From: Deltaproteobacteria bacterium
Lineage (GTDB): Bacteria; Myxococcota; UBA796; SXON01
Length of the DNA: 6,689 nt
NCBI GenBank assembly: GCA_947483545.1
Contig: CANKNP010000288.1
Coordinates: forward strand, 1-6,689
Reading direction: 5' to 3'
In this document: positions 1 through 5,453 of the stretch, one piece after another
How the letters are laid out: each line of letters starts with the position of its first letter
Position numbering within the stretch: the stretch's first letter is position 1
Notes under the pieces: model-generated
What the model saw: only the letters and a program-made list of their open reading frames with translations
What the model was told of the DNA's origin: nothing
The model's database searches: none
Translations under genes and position numbers: made by a program

Positions 1-1126
1 CGAGCGAAAAGTACGTGACGGTGGCCGCCGCGTCCAGGAGTTGGAACGCCGCCGCGACGAGCAACAGCTCCTGCGTGATCGCCGCGACCTCGGGCGTGAC
101 CCCGAACGGCGCGATGAGCAGCCCAGGCACGAACACGAACGCGAGCCCGCCCAGCGCCATCACGGCAGCAGCGACCCCAACGCCCGAGCGCCAGGCCCGA
201 TCCGCCTCGTCTTTTCGACGCGCGCCGACCGACTGACCAACGAGCACGGCCGTGGCCTCCGCGATGGCGAGCCCCGGCATGAAGCTCGTCATCATCACGC
301 GGATCGCCACGACGTGACCGGCAAGTTGCGCATCGGAGACGCTGGCGAGCACGCCGGTGACAGCGGTCCACGCGATCAAGTCGAGCACCCGCTGCGCGCC
401 GATGGGCAGCCCCAACCGAAACGACTCGGCAAGCAGCGCCCGGTGCGGCTGCCACGAGACGGCCCGCAACCGAGGTGCGGCGACCACCAGGAGCCAGGTG
501 GCAGCGACGCCAAGCGAGATCACGCCGGCCCAGGCAGCGCCGGCGATGCCCAACCCCGGGATCGGACCCAACCCAGAGACCAGCACGGCGTCAAGCGATA
601 TCCAAAGGATGTTCGCCGCCACATTGGCCCGCATCGGCGTAACGGTGTCCCCACGCCCCTCGAACCAGGCGGTCAGACCCAATTCAATGAGCGCGATGGG
701 AGCCGCCAAAGCGCGGATTCTGAAATACGTCCCGGCCAGGGCAGCGACTTCGGGGGTGGCACCCATGGCTTGGAATACCCAGGGCCCCGCGATCGACAAG
801 CCGGCGACGGCACTGCCAAGGATGACCGCGAGCCAGAGGGCCTGCCACCCCAGCACGTCCGCCGAGCGAGTTCGACCGGCGCCGGTAGCTTGGGCCGCTG
901 CCACGCGGACGCCCCGCAAGATGCCCATGGGCAAGGCGAGGAAAAGCCATGTGGTGGTGACAGACAAACCGATAGCGGCGAGCGGAGCCGTGCCCAACCG
1001 ACCGACAAAGATGGCGTCGGCCGCGGACATGAGCGAATAGCTGATCATCGAGACCATGACAGGCCAGGCGAGCGTGAGCACACGTCGGGCGTCCATGGGG
1101 GGAGCGGAGAGGGCGAGGGACGACAT
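1..1126 (-). CDS. MATE-family efflux transporter (partial, C-terminus missing)
   Basis: Inner-membrane antiporter of the MATE (NorM/DinF) superfamily, which exports cationic drugs or metabolites using Na+ or H+ gradients. The reading frame is open for 375 codons and runs off the left edge; MATE proteins are usually about 440-480 residues, so roughly the last 70-90 are missing. Residues 17-53 carry the typical first-helix pattern, LAWPVMVSMISYS followed by ADAIFVGRLG; Asp37 lies where family members have their conserved TM1 acidic residue (inferred alignment). A second-half repeat begins near residue 228 (ESFRLGLPIGAQRVLD) and continues to AEATAVLVGQSVGAR near 290, as expected of the two six-helix halves. 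ATG at 1124-1126 is preferred because GGGAG/GGAG lies 5-9 nt upstream; an internal ATG at 1094-1096 has no Shine-Dalgarno. The substrate cannot be told from sequence. The upstream leader looks structured. Confidence 0.93.
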   Translation of the reverse strand, partial: MSSLALSAPPMDARRVLTLAWPVMVSMISYSLMSAADAIFVGRLGTAPLAAIGLSVTTTWLFLALPMGILRGVRVAAAQATGAGRTRSADVLGWQALWLAVILGSAVAGLSIAGPWVFQAMGATPEVAALAGTYFRIRALAAPIALIELGLTAWFEGRGDTVTPMRANVAANILWISLDAVLVSGLGPIPGLGIAGAAWAGVISLGVAATWLLVVAAPRLRAVSWQPHRALLAESFRLGLPIGAQRVLDLIAWTAVTGVLASVSDAQLAGHVVAIRVMMTSFMPGLAIAEATAVLVGQSVGARRKDEADRAWRSGVGVAAAVMALGGLAFVFVPGLLIAPFGVTPEVAAITQELLLVAAAFQLLDAAATVTYFSL

Positions 1127-1127
1127 A

Positions 1128-1137
1128 GGGAGCTCCC
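1128..1137. promoter_or_regulatory. Perfect 10-bp palindrome over the MATE ribosome binding site
   Basis: GGGAGCTCCC is a perfect palindrome ending one base before the MATE ATG (read on the minus strand), and it contains the only Shine-Dalgarno-like sequence for that gene. With no loop it cannot form a hairpin by itself, but it could be a protein-binding half of an operator, or it could pair with other GGGAG/CTCCC tracts in RNA. Chance occurrence in GC-rich DNA is possible. Confidence 0.3.
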
Positions 1138-1160
1138 ACCGGCAAAAGCGCCGGAGGTGG
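1136..1160 (-). other. Small hairpin next to the MATE ribosome binding site
   Basis: In the minus-strand transcript, CCGGC (from 1154 to 1150) can pair with GCCGG (from 1143 to 1139) around a GCTTTT loop. Alternatively CCACC (1160-1156) pairs with GGTGG (1140-1136), extended by GGC/GCC. The second form partly occludes the GGTGGGAG Shine-Dalgarno region. Only the base pairing is seen; a regulatory role is inference. Confidence 0.3.
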
Positions 1161-1161
1161 C

Positions 1162-1198
1162 CAGGCCAAGGGGCCTGTAGGATCAGGCGGGGGCCTGA
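1162..1198 (-). other. Tandem short hairpins with mutually exclusive pairing in the MATE leader
   Basis: Two perfect 6-bp stems with 4-nt loops lie side by side: TCAGGC/GCCTGA (1183-1188 with 1193-1198) and CAGGCC/GGCCTG (1162-1167 with 1172-1177). The inner arms can also pair with each other (GCCTG 1173-1177 with CAGGC 1184-1188, 6-nt loop), which would break both outer stems. Alternative pairing of this sort is typical of attenuators, but no U-tract follows, so control of translation would be more plausible than transcription termination. Function is inferred. Confidence 0.35.
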
Positions 1199-1230
1199 CG
1201 GAGATCGGGGCGTTCAGCCCGGGATCAGAG

Positions 1231-1248
1231 CGCCGCTACGAAGCGGCG
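1231..1248 (-). other. Hairpin spanning the stop codon of the small leader ORF
   Basis: CGCCGCT (1231-1237) and AGCGGCG (1242-1248) form a perfect 7-bp stem with a 4-nt loop. On the minus strand the TAG stop of the 29-codon ORF (1236-1238) lies in the loop and distal arm, so a ribosome finishing that ORF would open this hairpin. No T-run follows it in either direction, so it is not a clear intrinsic terminator. Confidence 0.4.
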
Positions 1249-1325
1249 GGAGACTGGCCGGGGACGCCACACGCAACAAAGGACATGGCAACCACAGCGG
1301 CATCGGCGGTGTTCATGTTCTTCAT
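1236..1325 (-). CDS. Candidate 29-residue small protein or leader peptide upstream of the MATE gene
   Basis: A 29-codon ORF not previously recognisable by homology, starting ATG at 1323-1325 with AGGAG exactly 5 nt upstream (CTCCT at 1331-1335 on the plus strand), the best ribosome binding site in this region. The peptide begins MKNMNTADAAVVAMSFVACG and ends GQSPAAS. The Lys start, hydrophobic stretch and the VAC-G sequence faintly resemble a lipoprotein signal, though Asp8 would be unusual in such a helix. The stop codon sits inside a hairpin, and 109 nt of foldable sequence separate it from the MATE gene, read in the same direction. It may be a regulatory leader peptide for the pump, a tiny lipoprotein, or a chance ORF; its sequence has no family I recognise. 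Confidence 0.4.
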   Translation of the reverse strand: MKNMNTADAAVVAMSFVACGVPGQSPAAS

Positions 1326-1334
1326 CGAGGCTCC

Positions 1335-1355
1335 TGGGCGGTCGAAAAACGCCCA
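1335..1355. promoter_or_regulatory. 21-bp dyad upstream of the small ORF, possible operator
   Basis: TGGGCG (1335-1340) and CGCCCA (1350-1355) form a perfect 6-bp inverted repeat around a 9-nt spacer containing AAAAA. It sits between the candidate promoter and the AGGAG of the 29-codon ORF, overlapping that Shine-Dalgarno by one base. At this place a dimeric repressor could block transcription, or the RNA hairpin could expose or hide the ribosome site. Only the symmetry and position are seen; no regulator gene is in the window. Confidence 0.35.
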
Positions 1356-1359
1356 ACGC

Positions 1360-1388
1360 AGGGTAGCCCGAGGTCTCGCGGGGCGCAA
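1360..1388 (-). promoter_or_regulatory. Weak candidate sigma70-type promoter for the small ORF and MATE gene
   Basis: On the minus strand TTGCGC (1388-1383) and TACCCT (1365-1360) are separated by exactly 17 nt. Each matches its consensus at only three of six bases, though including the TTG and the TA...T positions. A start near 1353 would give about 28 nt of leader before the small ORF. The geometry is good and the match poor, so this is a suggestion only. Confidence 0.2.
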
Positions 1389-1415
1389 GGGCCACGCCTC
1401 CGGTTACCCCCAGGT

Positions 1416-2213
1416 ATGCCCCTCGACCCCGCCGCCACCCAAGCCGCCTTCTACGCCGAGTGCGCCAGCGTCGAGATCACCGCGCTCGTGCCAATCGACG
1501 GCAGCCAGGGCGTCTCGCCCGAAGCCGTGCCCTACATGATCGCGGACACAGCGTGTGGCACCGGCACGGTGCGCGCCACGCTCAGCGACGCGGACGGCAC
1601 CACGCAGACGATGGACCTGGAGATCCTGTTCGGCGGGCTCTACCAACTCGACGGGTTCATCCTTGAACCCAACGCCACCTACACGCTGTTCGCCGGGCGG
1701 ATCTCCGCTGCGTTCGAGACCGGCGAGGGGCCCGTACAGTCCCTGGAAGGGCATCCGTCGGTGACCATCACGGGGTCGGACCTGGAGGGCCAATCGGCCT
1801 CAGTCGGCCTGCACATCACAACCGCGCCGGACCCCTTCGGCGCGCCGTTCACCCTGTCCCGCGAGGGCGAGCTGATCCTCACCGGGGTGGACGACCAGAC
1901 GTTCGTCGATTCCTTTTCGTCCAAAAACCACGTGGAGTGGTGCTACGCGCTGAACCAATACCTCGGCGATGGGAGCGCGCTGTCCGGGGACGAGACCTGC
2001 GTGGAGCTCACGCGCGCGGGGTGCTCGACGGGCGGAGGCGGGGTCTCCATGACGTGGGCGCTGGGGCTGATGGCCGTTTTGGGACGGCGGAGGCCCGCCG
2101 ATTCGCGCGCTCGGCGAACCTCGCGCGCGGATCGGCGGTCTCTTTGCACCGTTCCTACCGGCGGAATGCGACGGTTCGTCGAAGACGCCGAGCCCGTCGC
2201 CTTCCACCTGTAA
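1416..2213 (+). CDS. Predicted Ig-like surface protein with MYXO-CTERM-like tail, atypical at both ends
   Basis: A 265-codon frame, probably a cell-surface protein. Residues about 16-80 read like a bacterial Ig-like domain (ALVPIDGSQGVSPEAVPYMI, then LEPNATYTLFAG, matching the usual 'P-x-DG..GV' start and 'L.P.T.YTL' end). A second beta-rich part with paired Cys (WCYALNQYLG, DETCVEL) follows. At 203-226 is Cys-Ser-Thr-Gly4, a hydrophobic stretch and Arg-Arg-Arg, the pattern of MYXO-CTERM sorting tails. Two things are odd: no signal peptide precedes the domain in any frame, and 39 residues continue past the Arg cluster, whereas such tails normally end there. The G/C third-position bias begins at the chosen ATG and fades after the Arg cluster. 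The start is uncertain, having no clear Shine-Dalgarno. The gene may be N-terminally truncated with a lost stop, or simply divergent. Confidence 0.6.
   Translation: MPLDPAATQAAFYAECASVEITALVPIDGSQGVSPEAVPYMIADTACGTGTVRATLSDADGTTQTMDLEILFGGLYQLDGFILEPNATYTLFAGRISAAFETGEGPVQSLEGHPSVTITGSDLEGQSASVGLHITTAPDPFGAPFTLSREGELILTGVDDQTFVDSFSSKNHVEWCYALNQYLGDGSALSGDETCVELTRAGCSTGGGGVSMTWALGLMAVLGRRRPADSRARRTSRADRRSLCTVPTGGMRRFVEDAEPVAFHL
2095..2138 (+). terminator. Strong 16-bp hairpin, likely terminator of the surface-protein gene
   Basis: Positions 2095-2110 pair with 2123-2138 over 16 bp, with one T-G wobble at 2103/2130 and a 12-nt loop. A moderately T-rich stretch (TCTCTTTGC) follows from 2139. 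The stem starts one base after the codon for the last Arg of the MYXO-CTERM-like tail, the expected place for a terminator if the protein ended there. As the frame stands it is inside the coding sequence. The T-tract is imperfect, so termination strength is uncertain. Confidence 0.5.
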
Positions 2214-2224
2214 CGGTGCGGGTT

Positions 2225-2301
2225 GGGGCCAGCCCGGCTCCAAGTCAAGCACTTCCAGGGGCTTAGGGCGGTGTTGTTTGTCCAGCGCCCGGGCTGGCCC
2301 C
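2225..2301. repeat. Perfect 13-bp inverted repeat in the convergent intergenic region
   Basis: GGGGCCAGCCCGG (2225-2237) and its exact reverse complement (2289-2301) flank 51 nt containing the TAA stop of the minus-strand membrane-protein gene (2263-2265). One arm is within the last codons of that gene, the other beyond its end. It could form a long-loop structure at the end of the two convergent transcripts. There is no T-run on either side, so it is not a standard intrinsic terminator. Confidence 0.45.
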
Positions 2302-4074
2302 TTCCGGGCCTTCGGCCAGCGGGAACGCCAGATCGTACACGCGCAGGACCCCATCGTCGATCACAGCCTGCGCGGTGAGATCGAGGAAATGGGCGACCCG
2401 CAGGTACTGATCCGCTGTGTACCCATCGCGGTGCACGACGATCCAGCGGGCGCCACGGGCGCGAAGGTCGGCCTGGCCCGCGACAAGGTCGATGAACGGG
2501 ATCTCGGGCGGTAGAAAGCTGGTGGTTCGCCGCTCGAGGCCGACGATGTAGTGGGTGTAGTGGTTGACGTGCAGGTAGCGCGGCACGGGGTCGTTGAGCC
2601 CGAACGGTACAGGTTGTTTGTGGATGATCTGGTTGATGAGCAACTTGGACCGAGCGAGGACGGGCATCGTGATGGGGAGGTCGATGACGGCGCCCCCAGC
2701 GATCCTGGTGTACGCCTCGGGGACGGAGACGACGGAGGTGGGCAGCGGAAAAACGGCGGGGGAGAACACGAAGGCTTCGAGCAGGCGGGCGAGGCCGATC
2801 GTGATGGCGGCGGTGCGCGCCGACACCCCGAACTTCGGGGCGACCCGAACGACGAACGCGACCAGGATGGCGAGCACCAGCGCCGATCCAACCGCGAACC
2901 GGTACGCGTGCGAGATGCGCGAAAACATGGGGAACCATTGGAAGAGCGCGAGGAAGGGCAAGGGGATCCAGCCCCCGGCCACAACGACGTAGCTCCCGTC
3001 GACGAACAAGAACGGGCCGAGCGAGAGCAGGGTGAAGACGCCGAGGAGCAAGACCCAGGGCTTCGTCTCCTCTTGGAGCAAGCGGCCAAATACGACGGCG
3101 CTCGGGATCAGGAGCGCCGCCCCCATGTAGACCACCACAATCAGGTCCTCGCTGAACGTCGCGTGGAGGTCGGGGGAGTAGAACTTACCAGGATGAAAGA
3201 GCGCAAGAACGTCTGTCATGTTGTGCATGACCAGGGTCATCCAGACGAACCCGGGGTCGCGGGTGACGAGCGCGTCGGGCGCGCTCATGCTTTGGGCGAA
3301 CAGGCCGAACGGGATGGCGGCGACCGCGCCGAGGGTCAGACCGCCCGCAGCCAATGCGATCATCGGGTCTTTCAACCTCCGGGACTTGAACCTACGCCGG
3401 GACTCACGCAGCGCGGCGCGCACGAGCAGTCCTGCCAGGATGATCGCGGAAAAAAGACCGTAGTACCAGTTTGACACCGCGGTGACGGCGACGGCCACCC
3501 CGGCGATCGCCCCGTTCCGCGGGGTGGGATCCCGCGCCGCGTTTCGCAGAGCCAGGATCGCAAGGGGCAACCACCCCGCGCCGATGGTCTCGGAGATGCC
3601 GTTGTAGATCTGGGCCAGCAGGTGCGGTGCAGTCATGAACGCGACGCCGGCCAGGATCGCGCCTTCATCGGACTGGGTGACCGCCCGCGCGAGCACGTAG
3701 GTGCCGAAGCCGCAGAGCACGAGGTTCAGCCAGATCCCTCCGTTGTACGCCGCGACAGGGCCGGCGACCCACTGGATGGGGAGCGTCATCACCGCGTTGA
3801 AGATGTCGATGAACCAAAGGCTCCCGCCGTTCGGCCACCCCAACTCGGTAGTGTGCAACGGCAATTTGCCCTGCGCCAGGGACCACTCCACCCACCAGTA
3901 GCCCCAGACGTGGTTCCAGATGTCGTTGCCCGGGTGACCAAGGGCCGTGTGGAGCGGGTCCGGGAGCACCGGCGCGCAGATCACGGTGGCGACGAACGCA
4001 AAAAGCGCGGTTGCCCCTACGTGAAGGCGCGTGACGGGTGAAAGCGGCACCCGTGTTAGCATCGCGTCGAACAA
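2263..4074 (-). CDS. Polytopic membrane protein, GT-C-type glycosyltransferase-like
   Basis: About 603 residues with some ten or more predicted membrane helices, the first at about 18-36, and a soluble C-terminal domain of about 120 residues. The loop after helix 1 has LGHPGNDIWNHVWGYWW (about 46-61); an acidic residue (Asp51) in the first external loop is characteristic of GT-C enzymes such as the PMT/ArnT type, which transfer sugars from polyprenyl-phosphate donors outside the membrane. The tail (GGAVIDLPIT, then LRARGARWIVVHRDGY) resembles the C-terminus of many uncharacterised GT-C-like proteins. That is a resemblance; donor and acceptor are unknown. TTG at 4072-4074 is chosen because AGGAG (4081-4085) lies 6 nt upstream. 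An ATG at 4060-4062, four codons in, is the alternative but would put that site 18 nt away. It is divergent from the lipoprotein gene and convergent with the surface-protein gene. Confidence 0.75.
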   Translation of the reverse strand: MFDAMLTRVPLSPVTRLHVGATALFAFVATVICAPVLPDPLHTALGHPGNDIWNHVWGYWWVEWSLAQGKLPLHTTELGWPNGGSLWFIDIFNAVMTLPIQWVAGPVAAYNGGIWLNLVLCGFGTYVLARAVTQSDEGAILAGVAFMTAPHLLAQIYNGISETIGAGWLPLAILALRNAARDPTPRNGAIAGVAVAVTAVSNWYYGLFSAIILAGLLVRAALRESRRRFKSRRLKDPMIALAAGGLTLGAVAAIPFGLFAQSMSAPDALVTRDPGFVWMTLVMHNMTDVLALFHPGKFYSPDLHATFSEDLIVVVYMGAALLIPSAVVFGRLLQEETKPWVLLLGVFTLLSLGPFLFVDGSYVVVAGGWIPLPFLALFQWFPMFSRISHAYRFAVGSALVLAILVAFVVRVAPKFGVSARTAAITIGLARLLEAFVFSPAVFPLPTSVVSVPEAYTRIAGGAVIDLPITMPVLARSKLLINQIIHKQPVPFGLNDPVPRYLHVNHYTHYIVGLERRTTSFLPPEIPFIDLVAGQADLRARGARWIVVHRDGYTADQYLRVAHFLDLTAQAVIDDGVLRVYDLAFPLAEGPEGASPGAGQTTPP

Positions 4075-4079
4075 GCGTG

Positions 4080-4085
4080 TCTCCT
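4080..4085 (-). promoter_or_regulatory. Shine-Dalgarno that favours a TTG start
   Basis: Read on the minus strand this is AGGAGA, the only good ribosome binding site near the beginning of the membrane-protein gene. Its core AGGAG is 6 nt from an in-frame TTG (4074-4072) and 18 nt from the first in-frame ATG (4062-4060), which favours TTG. It also occupies the bases just upstream of the divergent lipoprotein ATG. Confidence 0.55.
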
Positions 4086-4086
4086 G

Positions 4087-4989
4087 ATGCGGCCTCTCAT
4101 CGCCATTCTCCTGCTTGCGGGTGCCTGCCGCGTCGATCTCGCCGAGGTGGGGAAGGCGCCGACGATGCCGAAGCCGGCTCCGGCCGCACTTCCACCCCCG
4201 GCACCTGGGCCGACGGGCGAGAAAGTGTACCAAATTCTGTACGCGGGAGAATTTGGCGCCTCGGCCCGCCCAGCAGGTCAACGCGCGAGGATGTTGGCTT
4301 GGATGGACTCAGTTGGGTTCACGCCGGAGCAGTTGGAGGGGCTCTTGTACCTCGCTGGCCGGGTGCGTGAGGGGGAGAGTCGCGACGACGAGATGCTCGC
4401 GGAGATCGGCCGCGCCGAAGGCGAGCACCTCGCGCCCGTTTATGACGATCTGGTGGCCCTCTACGCGAACGGGAAGACGGTCACCGAGGAGCAGCTCACC
4501 CCATTCAGCAAGCGCCTGGAGGACGCCCGCGTGCAGGCCTACGGCGGCACAGAGCCACGTGGGATGCACTACGCAGCCATCAACCGGCTGCTGCAGCTCG
4601 GCATCCGCTGGGTGGAGACCCTGCCGATGGCCCAACAGGTCCGGCTGGGCGAGTGTCGTTTTTTCCTGCAGCGGCGCCTTGGCCCGTTCACGAACCCCGG
4701 CGACTACGGCAAGTGGTTGGGCACCGCCTGGAACGGCGCCGACTTCGCCTCGTTGCGCGCGGGTGGACGCCCCGTGGACGAAGGCCAGATGGACATCGGC
4801 GGGCTCTGGGCGGACGACGCTGCGGCAGACCAGTCGCTGCCCGGCATGCGTGTGGCGGTGCTCCTGCTTTTTGCGATCGAGGAAGACGGTTTCGTCGAGG
4901 CGATCGAGGTGCGGCAGGGCAAGCGGGCGCCAGGGGACTACACCAGTTCCCCGACCAAACCCCTTGCCGGAGCCCCTCCCCAGCGATAG
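4087..4989 (+). CDS. Predicted lipoprotein of unknown function, first gene of the ATP synthase cluster
   Basis: 300 residues, not recognised as a named family. The N-terminus MRPLIAILLLAGAC is a short lipoprotein-type signal with Cys14 as likely lipidation site; position -3 is Ala rather than the usual Leu, so the lipobox is imperfect. A Pro/Ala-rich linker (about 24-43) follows, then a mostly helical, charged domain to about residue 280. Two similar motifs, FTPEQL (78-83) and VTEEQL (132-137), faintly recall the LTxxQ motif of Spy/CpxP-type periplasmic proteins, too little to assign. A hydrophobic strand at about 254-263 (MRVAVLLLFA) lies near the end. The ATG is chosen because it gives the signal peptide; the only stop-free codons upstream offer no other start and there is no Shine-Dalgarno, so initiation may be leaderless or weak. 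The b' gene starts 26 nt after its TAG, so the two are probably co-transcribed. Confidence 0.75.
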   Translation: MRPLIAILLLAGACRVDLAEVGKAPTMPKPAPAALPPPAPGPTGEKVYQILYAGEFGASARPAGQRARMLAWMDSVGFTPEQLEGLLYLAGRVREGESRDDEMLAEIGRAEGEHLAPVYDDLVALYANGKTVTEEQLTPFSKRLEDARVQAYGGTEPRGMHYAAINRLLQLGIRWVETLPMAQQVRLGECRFFLQRRLGPFTNPGDYGKWLGTAWNGADFASLRAGGRPVDEGQMDIGGLWADDAAADQSLPGMRVAVLLLFAIEEDGFVEAIEVRQGKRAPGDYTSSPTKPLAGAPPQR

Positions 4990-5015
4990 CCGGCCCCCCC
5001 CTCTGGAGCTGGCCC

Positions 5016-5453
5016 GTGAACATCATCCCGGACCCCATCCTGGCGATCATCCAGGTCGTGCCTTTCCTGGTCCTTGTGGCCGGCTTGCACGTGATCATCT
5101 TCAAGCCGATGCTGGACTACCTGCACGACCGGGGCGCTGCCACGGTCGGGGCGAAGCACGACGCCCAGGCGCTGATGAAGCAGGCGGAGGCCAAAGCCAC
5201 GGACTACGAAGGTCAGCTCGCAAAAGTGCGCGCCGAACTTACGGAATACCGGGCCGGCCTGCGTGCGGCAGCGCACAAGGTCCACGCCGGTCAGGTCGCC
5301 GAAGCACGGCGGGAGTCCGACGAGAACCTGCAAGGCGCGCTGGCCGGTGTTCACGCCGAGGCCGCGATCGCCCGACAGGCGGTCTCCGGTATGGCGAAGG
5401 AGCTCTCGGGCGACATCGTTCAGTCCGTGCTCGGTCGCGCAGTGGAGGCGTAG
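5016..5453 (+). CDS. atpX: ATP synthase F0 subunit b' (b-type, short)
   Basis: 145-residue subunit of the peripheral stalk that holds F1 alpha3-beta3 against rotation. One membrane helix (about 8-28, ILAIIQVVPFLVLVAGLHVI) is followed by the conserved-type FKPMLDYL junction (29-36) and then a long, charged alpha-helical stalk to the C-terminus, the usual layout of b/b' subunits of about 140-170 residues. It is called b' because it is shorter and precedes a second b-type gene, the arrangement in many deltaproteobacteria and photosynthetic bacteria; it might be labelled atpF2 elsewhere. GTG at 5016-5018 has GGAG 7 nt upstream and begins right at the family N-terminus; the frame is open further upstream but overlaps the lipoprotein gene. 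It ends at TAG immediately before the ATG of the b gene. Confidence 0.88.
   Translation: MNIIPDPILAIIQVVPFLVLVAGLHVIIFKPMLDYLHDRGAATVGAKHDAQALMKQAEAKATDYEGQLAKVRAELTEYRAGLRAAAHKVHAGQVAEARRESDENLQGALAGVHAEAAIARQAVSGMAKELSGDIVQSVLGRAVEA

Noticed and set aside
41..1180. Long plus-strand frame (379 codons) over the MATE gene
   Set aside because: Its product is a low-complexity Arg/His/Asp/Gly-rich chain with no domain, typical of the antisense of GC-rich coding DNA, and the minus strand encodes a clear MATE transporter.
1056..1415. N-terminal extension of the surface-protein frame
   Set aside because: This part overlaps the start of the MATE gene on the other strand, is Arg/Gly-rich and lacks the third-position GC bias that begins at 1416.
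1285..1539. 84-codon plus-strand frame as a frameshifted signal peptide for the surface protein
   Set aside because: It begins MATTAASAVFMFFIEAPG but soon becomes basic and Pro/Ser-rich with no signal-peptidase-like site, and it is antisense to the small ORF.
2294..2319. CTGGCC/GGCCAG pair near the end of the membrane-protein gene
   Set aside because: Six bases with a 14-nt loop inside coding DNA at this GC content is expected by chance.
4031..4062. Possible plus-strand promoter for the lipoprotein gene (GTGACG and TAGCAT)
   Set aside because: The elements match four of six bases each, but the spacing is 20 nt, too long for a standard sigma70 promoter.
4056..4100. 14-residue upstream ORF on the minus strand, with AGGAG 7 nt before its ATG and a stop next to the ATG at 4062
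   Set aside because: Its geometry would allow translational coupling to the membrane-protein gene, but the bases also encode the lipoprotein signal peptide on the other strand, and the peptide is only basic residues. Chance is the simpler explanation.
4653..5015. N-terminal extension of the b' frame by 121 codons
   Set aside because: The extension overlaps the lipoprotein gene in another frame and is Arg/Gly-rich filler. The GTG at 5016 has a good ribosome site and gives the normal b' N-terminus.
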